A stretch of 64,000 bases of DNA from the NCBI RefSeq assembly GCF_028640845.1, contig NC_080540.1:279883524-279947523 (forward strand). Reading direction: 5' to 3'. Below are positions 1 to 48,625 of the stretch, piece by piece. This stretch comes from Ahaetulla prasina. Lineage: Eukaryota > Chordata > Lepidosauria > Squamata > Colubridae. The translations under genes were made by a program, and so were the position numbers. How positions within the stretch are numbered: the first letter of the stretch is position 1; every line of letters begins with the position of its first letter. Under the pieces are notes generated by a model. The model saw nothing but the letters and a program-made list of their open reading frames with translations. It was not told the origin of the DNA and did no database searches.

Positions 1-319
1 GCAACCAGAGAGTTGAGTTAATAGCTGCAATTTTGAGTGTGTGCAATTGTTTTTACTTCTTTAATATACAGTATTTGAAGATGAACATCAGACGTAATAT
101 GTTCTTCCTTTCTTAATTATATTGATAGATTTATTTAAAAAAAACATTAAATACACCGTTCTCTGCAGTATCAAATTATAATACTATTTTGTATGGTACA
201 ATGAGGTGTCCACAGAACACATACTGCCTAAAATTATGGATTTTAAAGCCAGACCTTATTTAATATCAGTATGTAAAATATTTTGAGCAAAAAAACAAAA
301 CAAAACTTGACTTTGCTAA

Positions 320-17011
<16,692 letters not shown>

Positions 17012-20000
17012 AGCCCCAAATCTCTTGGATCTCACTCTGGAAAAAACGCCCTGTCAGCATCTCATTCTGCAACCGAATCAGCTTCAGTTCACAAGAGAAG
17101 AATGTGAGGAACAAAGAACATTTTTCCTCCAGCAAAATGCACTTTGTAGAATTAGTTGGCCACTTCAAGATGGTGGTGCCTTCTCTACCTTCCCTCTCAC
17201 TCCTTCAAACTTTGCGTAAGATTTGAATAAGAAGAGAAGGGGTGCAAAGGAGAAAGGGGTGCCAGACGGCCCAGAGACAGAAAGTTCTTGATATTTGGGG
17301 TTCTTCTTATCTCATAATGAAGAGGCCTAGTCAACCTCAAAAGCCTCTCCTCAATTTTAGAAGCTGTCCATACATAAAGAAGTATGGTTTTGACTTATTG
17401 AGTTGAATCAAGGTAAAGGTAAGGCAGATTTAGTCTTAAAATAACAAATGTTGGGCCCCAAATAAAATGGTAAATGTGCACCTGTGGGAAGTTTTCTTTT
17501 TGGGTGGTGGTGTGGGAAGACTTCAGGTTCAAAAGAGATTTCTAAGATTAACACAATTAGGTTTTCCTAAGTGCAGTTCATTAGATTAGCCCTATTTGGT
17601 GCAAATATTTTTGGTTAGCTTCTATTCCAGCTTTGGTATGATTCGTGAAAGGCCATCCTGATAGGTTTGGGTTCTCAATTCAAGTTCTTGAAGACCTGGA
17701 ATGATTTTACAGATCTACGTAGCTTTTCTTCAATGCCTGCCTAACAATCACTGAACAGGAAACAGTTTATGTTTTCTTTATCTATATAGCAAATGATATT
17801 TGCACGCATAAGAATATTGATAAAATCTTAATCATATCTTAACAGTTTGAAAACACAATATTTAACTACATATACTGACATACAGCTATAAGGGGAAAAC
17901 ATCACAAAAATGTCTTTTAAGATTCATTTTAAAAAGTTGCTGGTAAAAATTATTCAGCTAAATTATATTTTTGCCATTCTGAATTGCAAAGTTGCAGTTT
18001 AAAGTCCATTGCTTTAAATGTAATTTAAGGTTCTTGCAGTTTGGATCTTGCCTTTTGAGAAAATGAATTCTTCTAGTATGAAAATGAAAAAAAGATGACA
18101 TCCAGCTATTGCCTTACAAAGGAAATCTGTTTTAATCAAGACCATATTTTTACTGCTAGAGCAGTTTTTTTCACTTGGAGAAAAAAAAGACCCCATACCT
18201 TTTCAAATAAAGATCATGAGATTTTTCAAAATAATTTTCATAGGTATTCATAAATGCCATATAGAAATGTGTACAGTATTATTGGGACCAGACAATATTG
18301 GAAGATGTTAAGAAAAAATAAGCATTTGCCATTCTTTGTTTTCCTGAAGCCAAATCCGGTGATTAGATATTGATTATCATGAGGATTTAAACATCTATCA
18401 CTATCCTGTGTTTCATACTGGAAGGGGATTTTCATTTTCATTTTATTTATTTTACTTGTTTGCCGCCTATCTCACTACGAGATTTTTTTGTCATTTTAGA
18501 AAAGCAAAGTATGTAAATATTTTGATTAGTGAACAGTAATGCTGTACATCCGATTTTTGTTGTTGTTGTTATTGGATAAATATCCCAGAACAATGCAGCC
18601 TTAAAGCCACAGTGCTTGGCAGGATTTTTATGAGTACAAAGAGATGTTTTTGCATTCTTGTTTGTAACAACCGTATAAATAATGTGTGATAATTTATTGG
18701 GCATTTCCTTATAGTGTCCTAATTCAGGTGTAGCATGAGAAACTAGCAAGGAAGAGATGGAAGAAAATAGACACAGTTAGTGGCCGATCCATATATTTTA
18801 TAATACGTGAACCAAAAAACATTCATTTTAGAGGGAGAAGGTTATTGTGATTCACAGTAGCTTCAGTGAAGCATCGTTTTAGGCAGTGTGCATCTGGAAA
18901 GCAAAATGGCTTATCATCTGTCAAGTATGACTTGGGATACTATTTTCATGAATGCTGAAATTACACTCAGTGCTCAACCTACCAAATATATGACTAATAG
19001 AAACTGGAATGTACTGGCAAACGAATTTGCAAATTGTTACATTAATCCCAGTTTAATAGTAAATTTAGAATTTAGAAATTTACTCGATGCCATAAATTGA
19101 TCTAAACCTCTCGTGTCTGTTAAGAAAAGCTACTTTAGAGTTACCAAATTTCCGAACATTTTTTTGATCTCCAGAAAAAGGTCCGAAATTTTTAATACCT
19201 TATTCGTTAGATAAACAGAAATTTTGTTAACTAGTAGATTGAGAACTTAACACTGAGGCTTCTGAAAGGTAGTTAAAATTTGTTTCTTCAGAAGTTATTG
19301 GCTCAAATGCACAGTTGCTTTTGCTTTGGAGGGTGAATTTCACATGTAATTTCCTTCAAAGTTTGGAAATGGACTATGCTTATGGGATATTCTCAGGTGA
19401 CTGACAGATCAAGTAAAGGAGATTTGGTTTAAAATAGTACTTTTTTCTTGAATTTCTTTTTGGGATACAAACATGTTTTTATCTGGAATCACCTTCAAAC
19501 AGAAATCAGGCAGCTTGCATAAACGCATATAAAACATTCCAGTCAGCAATTCAAACTGCTTGATGCATTAAGTATTAAAACTTCAATGTCTTGCTTTATG
19601 CACGCTGTTTTGGAACTTCATGCTACAACAAAAAAGATTTAAAACATTTCTATATCTTTGTGAAGCTGACTCATTTTTTCACTTGTAAGAGTGTCATGGT
19701 CATTGGGCTTGTTGTGTGAAGAACTTTGATTTCTTCTTTTAATACAAATTGGAAAATGAGGCTTTTTAGCAGATACATTCATGCAAAAATTTATATTTGC
19801 CATTGAAGTCTTTATTTATACCTAATGGTAAGGTTGGAACTGAAATAATTGATTTGTAAATAATATTGGGGATTGGAGTCATGATCAATGAGATATATAT
19901 ATTTGCTGCCAGTAAGTAATTGTTATTTATATCTAATTAGGGATGTGTACATTACTGTAGCATAAATTAAAGTAAAATGTAATGCTGTATATGAATGGAA

Positions 20001-21329
20001 TTAAAATGAACTTTACAATATGTTTCTCTAATTGTCAATGTTTAATGTATAATTGAAATGCCGAAGGAGATGCCTGAAATGAGTGCAGAGAATTCAAAAA
20101 AATAAGGGGCATCTATATATTAAATAAATTGTTTTTTAGTTGTGGGAAACATTACAAAATGTGCATTACTACTTGAAGAAATCATTGTGAAGTAGAATTT
20201 TCACAATTTTTCTTTGCACAAAATTATGCTGCTAATGGTATCGCCAACGAATGGTTGGAACATTTCCCCCCCCCCCATTTTCCACAGGGCTCAAAAATAG
20301 TGAAAATCAGCTAATTGAATGTTATTTTGCAATCTTGGTATATAATATTGTATATATTACAAGATGCCATGATTTTCATGTTTGTCATTATTAATATTTG
20401 GAGTCATAAAGTTCATTTAACATTAAAATAAGCATCATTTGCAGAATAAAATGGAGAATTATGCTGAAAAATCTGTGTTCTGGATTTAGCAATTCCGGTG
20501 CTAGGTTTTCTTCTGTGATTATTTGATAAAAATGTACCAAAAAGGAAAAGGAAAAAATGTTGAGAGATCTGAATATGTCCACCCAAACTTCTTTGAAGGG
20601 CTTTTCCTACCTTTGTTATTTTCTCTATTACTACTTTCTGCAATTTATGTCTACGCTTCCTAAATCAGAAAACATTTCAACTACATCATGATTCCTTCTC
20701 TCTGCATAACGTGAATTTTGGGTGTGAGTTTCTTATTTTACCAATAAGTGCTCCTTTTGCTGTAGTATATCTACTGATATTGGCCATACCACAAGTGTTC
20801 AATGTAAAGGAAATTTGCCAGAATTCTTGTAAATATAGAAGCTTGCTAGATTTTTATTCATATTCATGGACGACATGACTATAGATCAAAAGAAACCAAG
20901 AGGATGATTTATGCTACCAATGGGACAAATGTCACTCTATTTCACTAATAATGGAGCAGGATTGTGTACCTTGAGCAACATAATAGATAATCAAAAGTAC
21001 TGAAGCCTGAGCATTGTGTTTTTGTCTCACTAATTCTAAATTGTATATTTACAAACTGATGTGCCCACTCTGGTTTTTACTTCATTTGTTTTTGTTGATA
21101 TAATTTATTTCTCTGGAAAATAAGGGAAGTTTGGATGAATTCATAAAATGCCTTGCAAGTGCATGTTATACATGGGCTTTGAGAACACGACTAAGTGAAT
21201 TCCCTTTGTTTTCATCACTTCAGTGCAGACATGTACGTATATCTTATTTGGATATCCAGAATTGCTGACCTGTAAATTATTTATGTACTGATCTTTTTTT
21301 AATGTATATTTAAATCTAATTAAAATAAA
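17012..21329 (+). other. LMBRD2: Probable LMBRD2 3' untranslated region
   Basis: About 4.3 kb of AT-rich, mostly unique sequence after the stop codon with no coding potential. It is freer of transposons than the rest of the window, as expected for a long 3' UTR. The end is inferred from polyadenylation signals and not proven. Confidence 0.5.
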
Positions 21330-22956
21330 GTTTGCCTGAATGGATTTTTCTGCAATATTTTCTTTATATACTGTAGTAATAACTGTTTTAGATTAATATT
21401 GGGGGGGTGTACATTATGTGAATATTTACGTAATTGTACAATTCCTTTGTATTTAGCAAACACTTCTACATAGAACATGCAGGCTCTGTGCATAGTTAGG
21501 TTTTTTTTAAAAAAAAACACTAAAACACTACAACCTGTACCAGATGAAAGAATCAATTATGAAGCCTTTCATATAATGATGCCATTGTCTCCTGTCCCAT
21601 GTCCAGCTGTTTTATCTAGATGAACTTTCTCCAACCTGTTGCCTTTGGTTGTGTAATCCTATAATTCTCAGATTGAAACAATTATGTACATAGTTACTTC
21701 AAAATAAATCTTTAAGTTTGATTGCTAGATTTTAAAGGAAGACAATGCTCCTATTTAATATGGCTGTTGATTGTTTAAAATGTTAATTTATTATATTGAC
21801 ATTCAAGCAATTATAATTTCTATCTGTGGGATATTCCAAAAAAGCATTCTACTTTCACTACTGCTGTTACTAGCTTCGATTTTAAATCCTGGCGTCTACT
21901 TGATGTAAGCATGTTGAAGAATGTATGTTAATTAGAACTATGATTTTATTCATGCACCTAATGTAATTGGGCTAATTCATGAATAGATTAATCTTAATTG
22001 AATAGTGTTAATTGAATGATCTGAATGTTTTTTGCAGAGGATGCTTATAATTTCTATAAATGAAATTATAATTTAAATGAAATTATAATTAAATATTCTT
22101 TATTGTAACTCTGGCCACCGCCTACAGAAATTTATGGAGATAGGCGAGAATATAAATTGGGTAAATAAATAAAAGTGACAGAGGAACAAAGAACCTAAAT
22201 AAAATTACACCATTTATATAACTATTTAATTTGGAAAATTGATGCCCTTTCTTTTCCTCAGTTGAATCTCAGATGGTTTTTAATAACCATTTAAACATTG
22301 AACTCCCAACACTGTTTGGAAAGAGTCCTCTGACATTTCTGGTGTGTATTACCATTCCTGCCAGGAACTATTCTGGATGAAACCTGGCACTATCTCTATG
22401 GGAAGTGTCCAGCAAGAAAGCTAAATATCTTTTAATTTCATTTAAATTGTTTTAAAGTAGTTTCTATGCTACAAAGACCTAAACAGTACATAGAAAGTAA
22501 AAGATGAAAATGAAAAAGATACACACACACACACTCTCTTAACCTGATCCCATGTCTTAACCTTTCCCTCAAGTTTCAGGATTTGTATCTTGGACCTTCC
22601 AATGTCTCTTCCTATATCATTTAGCTCTTTTGTCCCCCACGACCAAAATAATCACCAAAGGAACATGCAGATGTGGTCAAAACTCCAGGATAAAATAATC
22701 TGGTTGCAAAATTGCCAGGCAGCTACCATTTCACATACACAACTCACAAAAGACTTTCAAATACAACATAGGAAATGGCAGGAAGGCTGCAGAGAAGCCG
22801 TGAAAGATGTCCATAATTTGATTTCCGCTTTTATAATCAAGTTTGCCATAACTTCGGCAGACCAGTTTGATATTTTGGAAACCACTGGAGTAGTGCACAC
22901 AAATATATGTACAGAGAAATGTCCATGGGGTAAGTAGCTGCTCATCATCTATTTTC
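17222..22956. other. Gene-poor stretch, mostly unique
   Basis: Apart from the polyadenylation candidates, a short LINE-like tail near 22122-22175 (ggagataggcgagaatataa then AAAT repeats), and (CA)n near 22521, no feature was recognised. The open frame at 22590-22937 resembles no family known to the reader. Confidence 0.5.
21324..21329 (+). promoter_or_regulatory. Candidate polyadenylation signal AATAAA (LMBRD2)
   Basis: AATAAA at 21324-21329, in the context taaaataaagtttgcc. A second AATAAA follows at 21703-21708. Either could end the LMBRD2 transcript. Confidence 0.4.
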
Positions 22957-23729
22957 TTTTTTTTTTTTTTTTATAAAAAGTTTTATTTTTACAATCGTAT
23001 CAAATAATTCATCCAATGTACAGTTATATACAATTAGTCGGGCTTGCCCAGTCACCACCCCCTTTTTAACACTCTTACCTCTTCTACCTTCTTCTACTTT
23101 CCAGACCTTCCTCTCCTTCTCTTATCTACATCCTCTCCTCCCTCCACCCTACACCTTCCTTCTCCCTCTTCTACCCCTCTTCCTTCCTCTTCTCCTCTTT
23201 CCTACCTCCTACTCTCTCTTTTCTCCCTCCCCACCGTTCTAAAATGGTAACTGGGCAGACCCGACCCTGCATTAATTATATTTATACATCTTCAATAATC
23301 CCTGTACATTAACCATCACTCCATCTCTACCAAAACCCCCCCAATTCCCTCCCCTTACCCCTCACCCCCCACCCCGACTTCCCAGAACAAAATGCAGGGT
23401 ATCAAAACTAACAATCATAATCCAAAATAATTCCTAAATTATAATCTCTAGTCACACCACACTTAGTCACACTCTCAATTCCCCTCTCCTTCAAAAATAT
23501 ATCTAATACAAAATATTTCCTAAATTTACTCATATGCTATTCGATATTTTTTTATCTGATACTTATTTTGAATATAATCAATCCACATTTTCCATTCTAA
23601 AATATATTTTTCTAGTGTATAGTCTTTCAAGTAAGCGGAGATTTTTGCCATCTCTGCCAGATTTGATACTTTGAGTGTCCATTCTTCAATTGTAGGTAAT
23701 TCTTCTTTCTTCCAATACTGAGCAATCAA
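22957..23729 (-). mobile_element. L1-like LINE 3' fragment with 17 bp target duplication
   Basis: The T-run at the left end marks a minus-strand element. A long CT-rich 3' UTR follows, then the end of the ORF2 frame (23526-23738, minus) with IEEWTLKVSNLAEMAKISAY. A perfect 17 bp duplication GCTCATCATCTATTTTC flanks it at 22940-22956 and 23730-23746, with a cut site resembling the L1 endonuclease preference. Confidence 0.88.
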
Positions 23730-24017
23730 GCTCATCATCTATTTTCATCTGGAGCAAAAATTGGAGAGGAGAGTCTCTGTAATGGTAGCTCAGAGAGTGG
23801 GATACTAATTTGATGGTAATCTTTGCATCTTCAGATTGATGTTTTTTGCATTTTTACGTAGATGTAAATTAATTTTGAGATGAATTCTGACTGCTTTGTC
23901 AAGGATTGTACCAAGGATATCCATGGTGCATGTTTTTAAAAAAAACCAAGATGACAGCTATGATGGTGTGATCAAAATTTGGCTTGCTTTTTATGATGGT
24001 GTGATCAAAATTTGGTT

Positions 24018-24593
24018 TGCATGTGTGTTACGCATCTAAAACTCGGATAGAATCAAGATCACATGAGGTATTAATACCACTTTATAATGCTTTGGTAAGG
24101 CCACACTTGGAATACTGCACCCAGTTTTCACCACGAGGTAAAAAAAGATATTGAAAGAGTGCAGAGAAGAGCAACAAAGATGATTAGGGGACTGGAGACT
24201 AAAACATACGAAGAACGGTTGCAGGAACTGAGCATGTCTAGCTTGATGAAAATAAGGACTAGAGGTGACATGATAGCAGTGTTCCAATATCTCAGGGGCT
24301 GCCACAAAGAAGAGGGAGTCAAACTATTCTCCAAAGCACCTGAAAGTAGAACAAGAAGCAATGGGTGGAAACTAATCAAGGGGAGAAGCAACTTAGAACT
24401 AAGGAGAAATTTCCTGACAGTTAGAACAATTAATCAGTGGAACAACTTGCCTCCAGAAGTTGTGAATTCTCCAACACTGGAAGTTTTTAAGAAGAGATTG
24501 GATAACCATTTTTCTGAAATGGTGTAGGGTTTCCTGCCTACGCAGGTGGTTGGACTAGAAGACCTCCAAGGTCCCTTCCAACTTTGTTATATT
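24018..24593 (+). mobile_element. CR1 LINE 3' fragment
   Basis: The frame 24159-24527 encodes a CR1 reverse-transcriptase C-terminus (QRRATKMIRGLETKTYEERL, then RGDMIAVFQYLRGC and QWNNLPPEVV). It ends in the characteristic CR1 3' motif ggttggactagaagacctcc aaggtcccttccaac. Confidence 0.9.
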
Positions 24594-26689
24594 GCAGAAA
24601 ATTTTTGACTTTTGCATTCCTTTTGCAGGAGGGCGCTAAACTTGCAAACCTACGGGGGGGTGGGGGGAAATGCGAACGGAAAATATAACTTTACATTATT
24701 TTATTGGGCCTCTCCATTTGTTATTTCAGAAACAAAAAAAGAGCATATATTATATTACAGCAAAACATCAATCATATTCATATAATCATTATCATTTTAA
24801 AATAAAAGGCATTTTTGCTCCTGTCACTAGTAGATTAAATCTTGATCTAGCTCCACCTTAAAGGTATATGGTCTCTGACCAGAAAGATTTCTAAAACCCT
24901 ATTTTGTACAAATGTACCATTCGTCTAAATAGTTTTGAAGCAGGTTGTGTTAAATATTTCAAAGAAATAAATCTTTGCCCAGAACTTACCTTTCCTTCCA
25001 TTATGGTGACTGGAGGACTCTCCAGCAGACCACACACACAAAACTAGCATTTCAGCGGGCGTAAAAACTTCAAACCTTCCCCCTTGAATTGTAACCTTCC
25101 ACATCATTTTCTCTCTTCCCGGTTTTTTTTTTAATGAAAAAGCAGATTCAGGTGAATTCCCTTTTTCTCCTCTACGCTGAAAGTCAGAGAGCTTTTTTCT
25201 TGCAGCAAAAAAACAATAAATAAAAAGTATTTTCTGAGACCCTGGGATCTTCAGTCATCCTGAAAGCTAGATGCAGAAGAGAGGAACGTAGCATGAAAGA
25301 GCATCTCTAGCCAGAGAAGAGACGGATTCAAACCAGGGCAGGTTGCATGAGGCCTATCTGGGCTACCCACATCACCTTGGAAACGAGGTAGTAAACTTCA
25401 AGCGGGGGAGTGATATGTAAACAAGTAACCTGAGATGGATGGACAGCTGATGTCTTCCAGTCAGACTTCGCTGCCTGTTGGTTTTTGCATTCATCCTTCC
25501 CCCACAGCCCAATCAGGGGAGGAGGGTGTAGGCTAGGGGAAGGGAGGAAACACAAGGAAGAGATAGGCCTATTTTCTCTACAAGAAAGCGTCCATAGTTT
25601 CAGGTGGAAGCAACAGGTGACAGATTCAAGGTAACCAAATATTTTATTTTCATTCCCCTTCATCACTGGCTTCCAGAAGTTACTATGTCATTTATATCCC
25701 TATCTTTCCCATCTTTGCTACTTTGCCTATTTAGAAAGTTTGTGCAATTTAAAAAAATGACATCTGGGATAATAAATAGGTTGTATTATGGAGAGTCAAA
25801 AAAGAAATACGCAGCAAACTCAGCATAATTGCAACTTTGGTATGTAACTCTGAGATTCAGGAGAACATGGAGGCTGGGTGATCTGAGAAGAGCCTTCATT
25901 GTACGTAGCAAATTTGCTTGACGTAATCATCATCAAATTATGATTGAAGTGTTTTTCAGCCAGAAACCTTCCAAGATGTTGAACAACCAGTTAAAATATA
26001 CGACAGATAAATTTTATAATGTACAGAAACCAAAAAGAGTAGTTCATCTTTGTTGTATTAAATAGAAATGATTGTGATTTTTTTTTTAAAGGACAGAAGA
26101 GCATTAAATACTGCGTAAAAATCTTTGCTTCACTGACCTTGCCAGATCGTCTGAATTCTCTTGTAGGTTAAGGAGGAAACCAAGTGCTTTTCAGATTGAT
26201 GCTATCAGATGGTTGTAAAGACTTTGTGAAGGCATTATGAAATTACTGCTCTGCATTTTATTGTTGCTGTGGTTTTACACGCCCACATACGCACTCCATG
26301 AACTGCAATAAGCATACCTGCTGGAATGCCCTTTTTCTGGTTTTACTTCAGGAAAGTTAACTTGCATAAATTGATAGAAGGGGATCTTCTAGAGAGAGGC
26401 GGGACAAAAGGCTGCTCTCCAAATGCTCCCCAGACAGTAGCAAATCCAGGATCTGAGATTTGCTGGATCATCTGGATCTGAGAATTTGACATCTTTGATT
26501 CTGCATGAAATTGCACTTTCCCAGACAGACCAGGTGTGCAATCTGAGGACTCGCGACACCTGCTCTTCCAGCAGGAGTCATACAAGGGCCTTTATGTTGT
26601 GTGCCATTTGCACCAATTCCTGAGCCAGAGAGGTTCTACACTCTACACCTTAATCACTTCCCAAATGAATTACTGCCTTTTAAATTTTT

Positions 26690-27140
26690 TTAAAGAGGTT
26701 GAGGCCCTAGAAAGGATGCAGGGAAAAGCAGCAAAGAGGAGAAGGATTCTGAAGGCTAAACCATACGATGAACAATTGAGGGAACTAGGTATGTCTTGTC
26801 TAATAAAGAGAAGGACTAGGGGTGATATGATAGCCATCTTCCAGTACTTGAGGGGCTGTCACAGAGAAGAGGGGGTTTGGCATACTCCAAAGTACCTGAG
26901 GGCAGGACAAGAAGTTACGGGTGGAAGACCATAACCTATGGGTGGAAGACATCCAACCTAGAAGAAAGGAGAAATTTTCTGAGAGTGAGAACAATTAATC
27001 AGTGGAACGGCTTACCTCCAGAAGTTGTGGGTGTTTCATCAAGGGAGGTTATCAAGAAGAGACTGGACAGCCATTTGTCATGGCAAGAGGTTGGGTAGAA
27101 AACCTCCAAGGTCCTTTCCAAACTTTATATTCTTTGTTCC
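26690..27140 (+). mobile_element. CR1 LINE 3' fragment, degraded
   Basis: The encoded pieces LRELGMSCLIKRRTRGDMIA and QWNGLPPEVVG are the CR1 C-terminal motifs split between frames. An aacctccaaggtcctttcc end lies only about 60 bp upstream of the first CAPSL coding exon. Confidence 0.87.
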
Positions 27141-27175
27141 ATGCTCTAAAATGACTGACTTCCCTTTTTTTCTAG

Positions 27176-45893
<18,718 letters not shown>

Positions 45894-46008
45894 TATCCTA
45901 AAACGACTCTCTTATTCTTGTGCTTTTGTTCTAAACATCTCCTTCGTCCAATAGGCAGGACAGTGTTTATACTATATGGAATGACATTGGCAGCCTTTAC
46001 CAAAAGAA

Positions 46009-46014
46009 ATTAAA
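46009..46014 (+). promoter_or_regulatory. CAPSL: Probable CAPSL polyadenylation signal ATTAAA
   Basis: ATTAAA 116 bp after the stop codon, followed by a GT-rich stretch (tattgtgactgtgatcactg). It is the common variant of AATAAA, and the short 3' UTR is plausible. Confidence 0.6.
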
Positions 46015-46019
46015 GTGTC

Positions 46020-46985
46020 TTATTGTGACTGTGATCACTGTGTCCATTGTTTTAGCTCCACCAATATCAGGGAAGAATTGATTTTTCAGCAAGCAAGATT
46101 TCTCGATGCAAATAACACGGCAAACAGGTTAATAACGTTCCCAAGAATAAATGGTGGTGGAATCAAAGTTTTTTAAAAAAATTCTTTCTCCAGCTACAAG
46201 CTAAGCATTGAAAAGATTACTTAAGCTATCCAGTCTGGCTTGGTCTTCTGGACTGGAACTCAAAACATCTCCTTCAGAGGACCTCCCAACCTCAACTTGA
46301 ATGTATGTCATGAAATACTTAGATAATTGCCACTGTTAGGAAGTTTTTGATAACATTCAGTTAGAATCTTTGTTTATCAGAAGACCCCAAGCCTACCTGC
46401 TCCAGCTGTTTGTCTTCTTTTCCTTTCTTCTCCAAAATACTTGGTAGAAGTTGAGGGAACATCATGTAGGAGATGTTGCAGGATTTATTTATTCATTTGT
46501 TTATTTATTAAAAGAAGTTCAGGAAACACAGAACCAGGAACTGTGACTTGTATTTAGTGGCCTCATTACTGTGCCATAGTTTTGAAAGTCACTCAACAAA
46601 TTTTTGCTAGTTCTTCAAATCCATTTAAATGTCAAAAATTCTTTGTGCATAGCATAGGTCGTAAGGGAATAATTAAATCAATTAAATCAATTCAACTCCT
46701 GCCCCTTTTGCAAAAACAAATGTATCATTGGATACAATCCATTATTCATTTGCAAGTTGTTCTAGGTAAGTGAACAACATAATGCAATGGAAATATCTCT
46801 CTTTGAGTGCTTAAGTGAAAGTGGACTTCATGTGCAATTTTGATAGATTCCAGATACCTTTTCTGTAGAACTCCCTGGCCTTGAAGAGCTGCTAAAGCTA
46901 ATGCATTGTTTATGATCATCTAACATGTAATGGTTCATTAGTTCAATTCCCAGTAGAGAGTTTAGATCCCATGGAGTAACATCTG
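46020..46985. other. Intergenic stretch between CAPSL and IL7R
   Basis: Past the CAPSL polyadenylation site. No gene, RNA or clear repeat was recognised apart from a short TTTA-rich tract near 46480-46510. Confidence 0.5.
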
Positions 46986-46991
46986 GCTATA

Positions 46992-47365
46992 CAGCTGGTC
47001 CTTGACATAGGACCACAATTGGGACCAGAATTTCCATTGCTAAGTAAGAAGTTATTAATGCCCAATTTTGCGATCTTTTTGCCATGGTTAAGTGAATTGC
47101 TGCAGTTGGTAAATGAACCAATAAAGTGTTGAGAGTTTGGCTTCCCCCATTGACTTCGCTTGCCAGAAGCCGGCTGGTAAGATCACAAATGGTGGTCATA
47201 TGACCCCAAGCACTGCAACCATCATAAATACATGCTAGTTGTCCGTACTCAAATTTTGATCAGGTGACCGTGGGGATGCTGCAATGGTCATAAGTCAATT
47301 TTTTTCAGTGTCATTGTAACTTCATATGGTCACTGAACAAATGGTTGCAAACTGAAGATTACTGG
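46992..47365. mobile_element. Mariner-like MITE, diverged
   Basis: Starts TA|cagctggtccttgacatagg and carries the family's gttaagtgaattgctgcag and tgatcaggtgaccgtgggga interior. The right end is eroded (aagattactg). Confidence 0.7.
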
Positions 47366-47944
47366 TGCACAGAAGATGGGTAAAGGAATCCTCAGTCTAC
47401 ATTTTTTCTTTATTCAAAATTTCGTAAAGAGTTAGGACAAGATGGATAGATTTTAATTATTGGTAATACCCTGGTCCATAATTTTGTTGGCAATAAATAT
47501 TTAGCTACAATGATTTACTACCTTCTGTTTAAGAAAGACAGATGGAAGAAAGCTGTAGGTATTATTCATAAATAATGCTTATGGATTAAAATTAAAACTA
47601 TTGGCTAACATTGACTGTTTCTTAATGACTTTATTTAAATGCCACTTCAGCATTCAATTCAAAGACATTTATTATATTTATACAAACATAACTATTATTC
47701 CATCAAAATAAAAAAAAATAACCATATGAAACCACTCCTCATAAAAATGAAACATAGCAGCGAATAACATGATAAGTACAAGGCAAGATTATACATCTAT
47801 TGAAAAAATATAGGATACATAATGATAAAAAATTTTAAATTGTTTTAGCATCCCTTGAATATTTCTTGGAGAAAGCTAAATCAAAAGCAGCAGTGATTTA
47901 TAGTGGAATTCAAGTGTTAACTGGGATAGTTATAGATATTAATG

Positions 47945-48511
47945 CCGGGGTACCCAACCCCCAGTCTGTGGACTGGCCCCAGCCTGCGGCTTGCCAGAAA
48001 CTGGGCCGCACAAACAAGCAAAGCCCATCCGCGGGATGCAAGCAGCACATGAAACCACGTGTCAGGCCTGGAAACCATGCTAGACTTTAGGGTTCCAGAC
48101 GCTGCCACATTTTCCCCTGAGGGGAGGAAGGGGGGCTGAGGGGTATGGTAACATTCTTCAAGCGGTCAAGGTCGGATGGTGTTTACATCTGCAGGAAGAG
48201 TGGCAAGAAGATATTCAAATGAACTGGGAGAACGTGGGACCATGTGACCATCAAAGGGGTCAGGGGGGTGGGACTCTTGGGGTTTGTATAACTGGGAAAA
48301 GAATCCAGAAGTTCAGTTTTGGAATTTCACTCATCGTGTGCCAGTTTCCTCATGCTAGTAAAGAGCTCTGAAAGACAATGGCTTCTGAGGTTTTTTTATG
48401 CAGAAGAGGTTTTTCTGGAACCTTGACACTACGCCTCCCCCGCCCCCGGTTTGCAGAAAAACCTCTCTCCGCAGAACCAGTCCCTGATGCCCAAAAGGTT
48501 GGGGAAGGCTG
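47945..48511. mobile_element. hAT element (CAGGGGTCCCCAACCCCC family), interrupted by a solo LTR
   Basis: ccggggtacccaacccccag at the left and aaaaggttggggaaggctg at the right are the diverged termini. Removing the LTR rejoins the interior. Confidence 0.75.
48060..48428. mobile_element. Solo LTR (369 bp) inside a hAT element
   Basis: Starts TGTCAGGCCTGG and ends CTTGACA. The flanks CCACG and CTACG match at 4 of 5 as a target duplication. It holds gctagtaaagagctctg near its 3' part, like the gypsy LTRs, but is otherwise a different family. No internal retroviral sequence is nearby. Confidence 0.75.
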
Positions 48512-48625
48512 ATATAGTGAACTGATCACTATAGCTAGTAATCTAGACATACTGGTGGAATAATTTTTTTATTAAATTATTATTATAGGCAAAATAAAAT
48601 ACTTCACATAACATACAGTTTATAT

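Noticed and set aside
22590..22937. 115-codon open frame as a gene
   Set aside because: No recognised family, no flanking splice sites tested well, and it sits beside an L1 insertion. Length alone is weak evidence.
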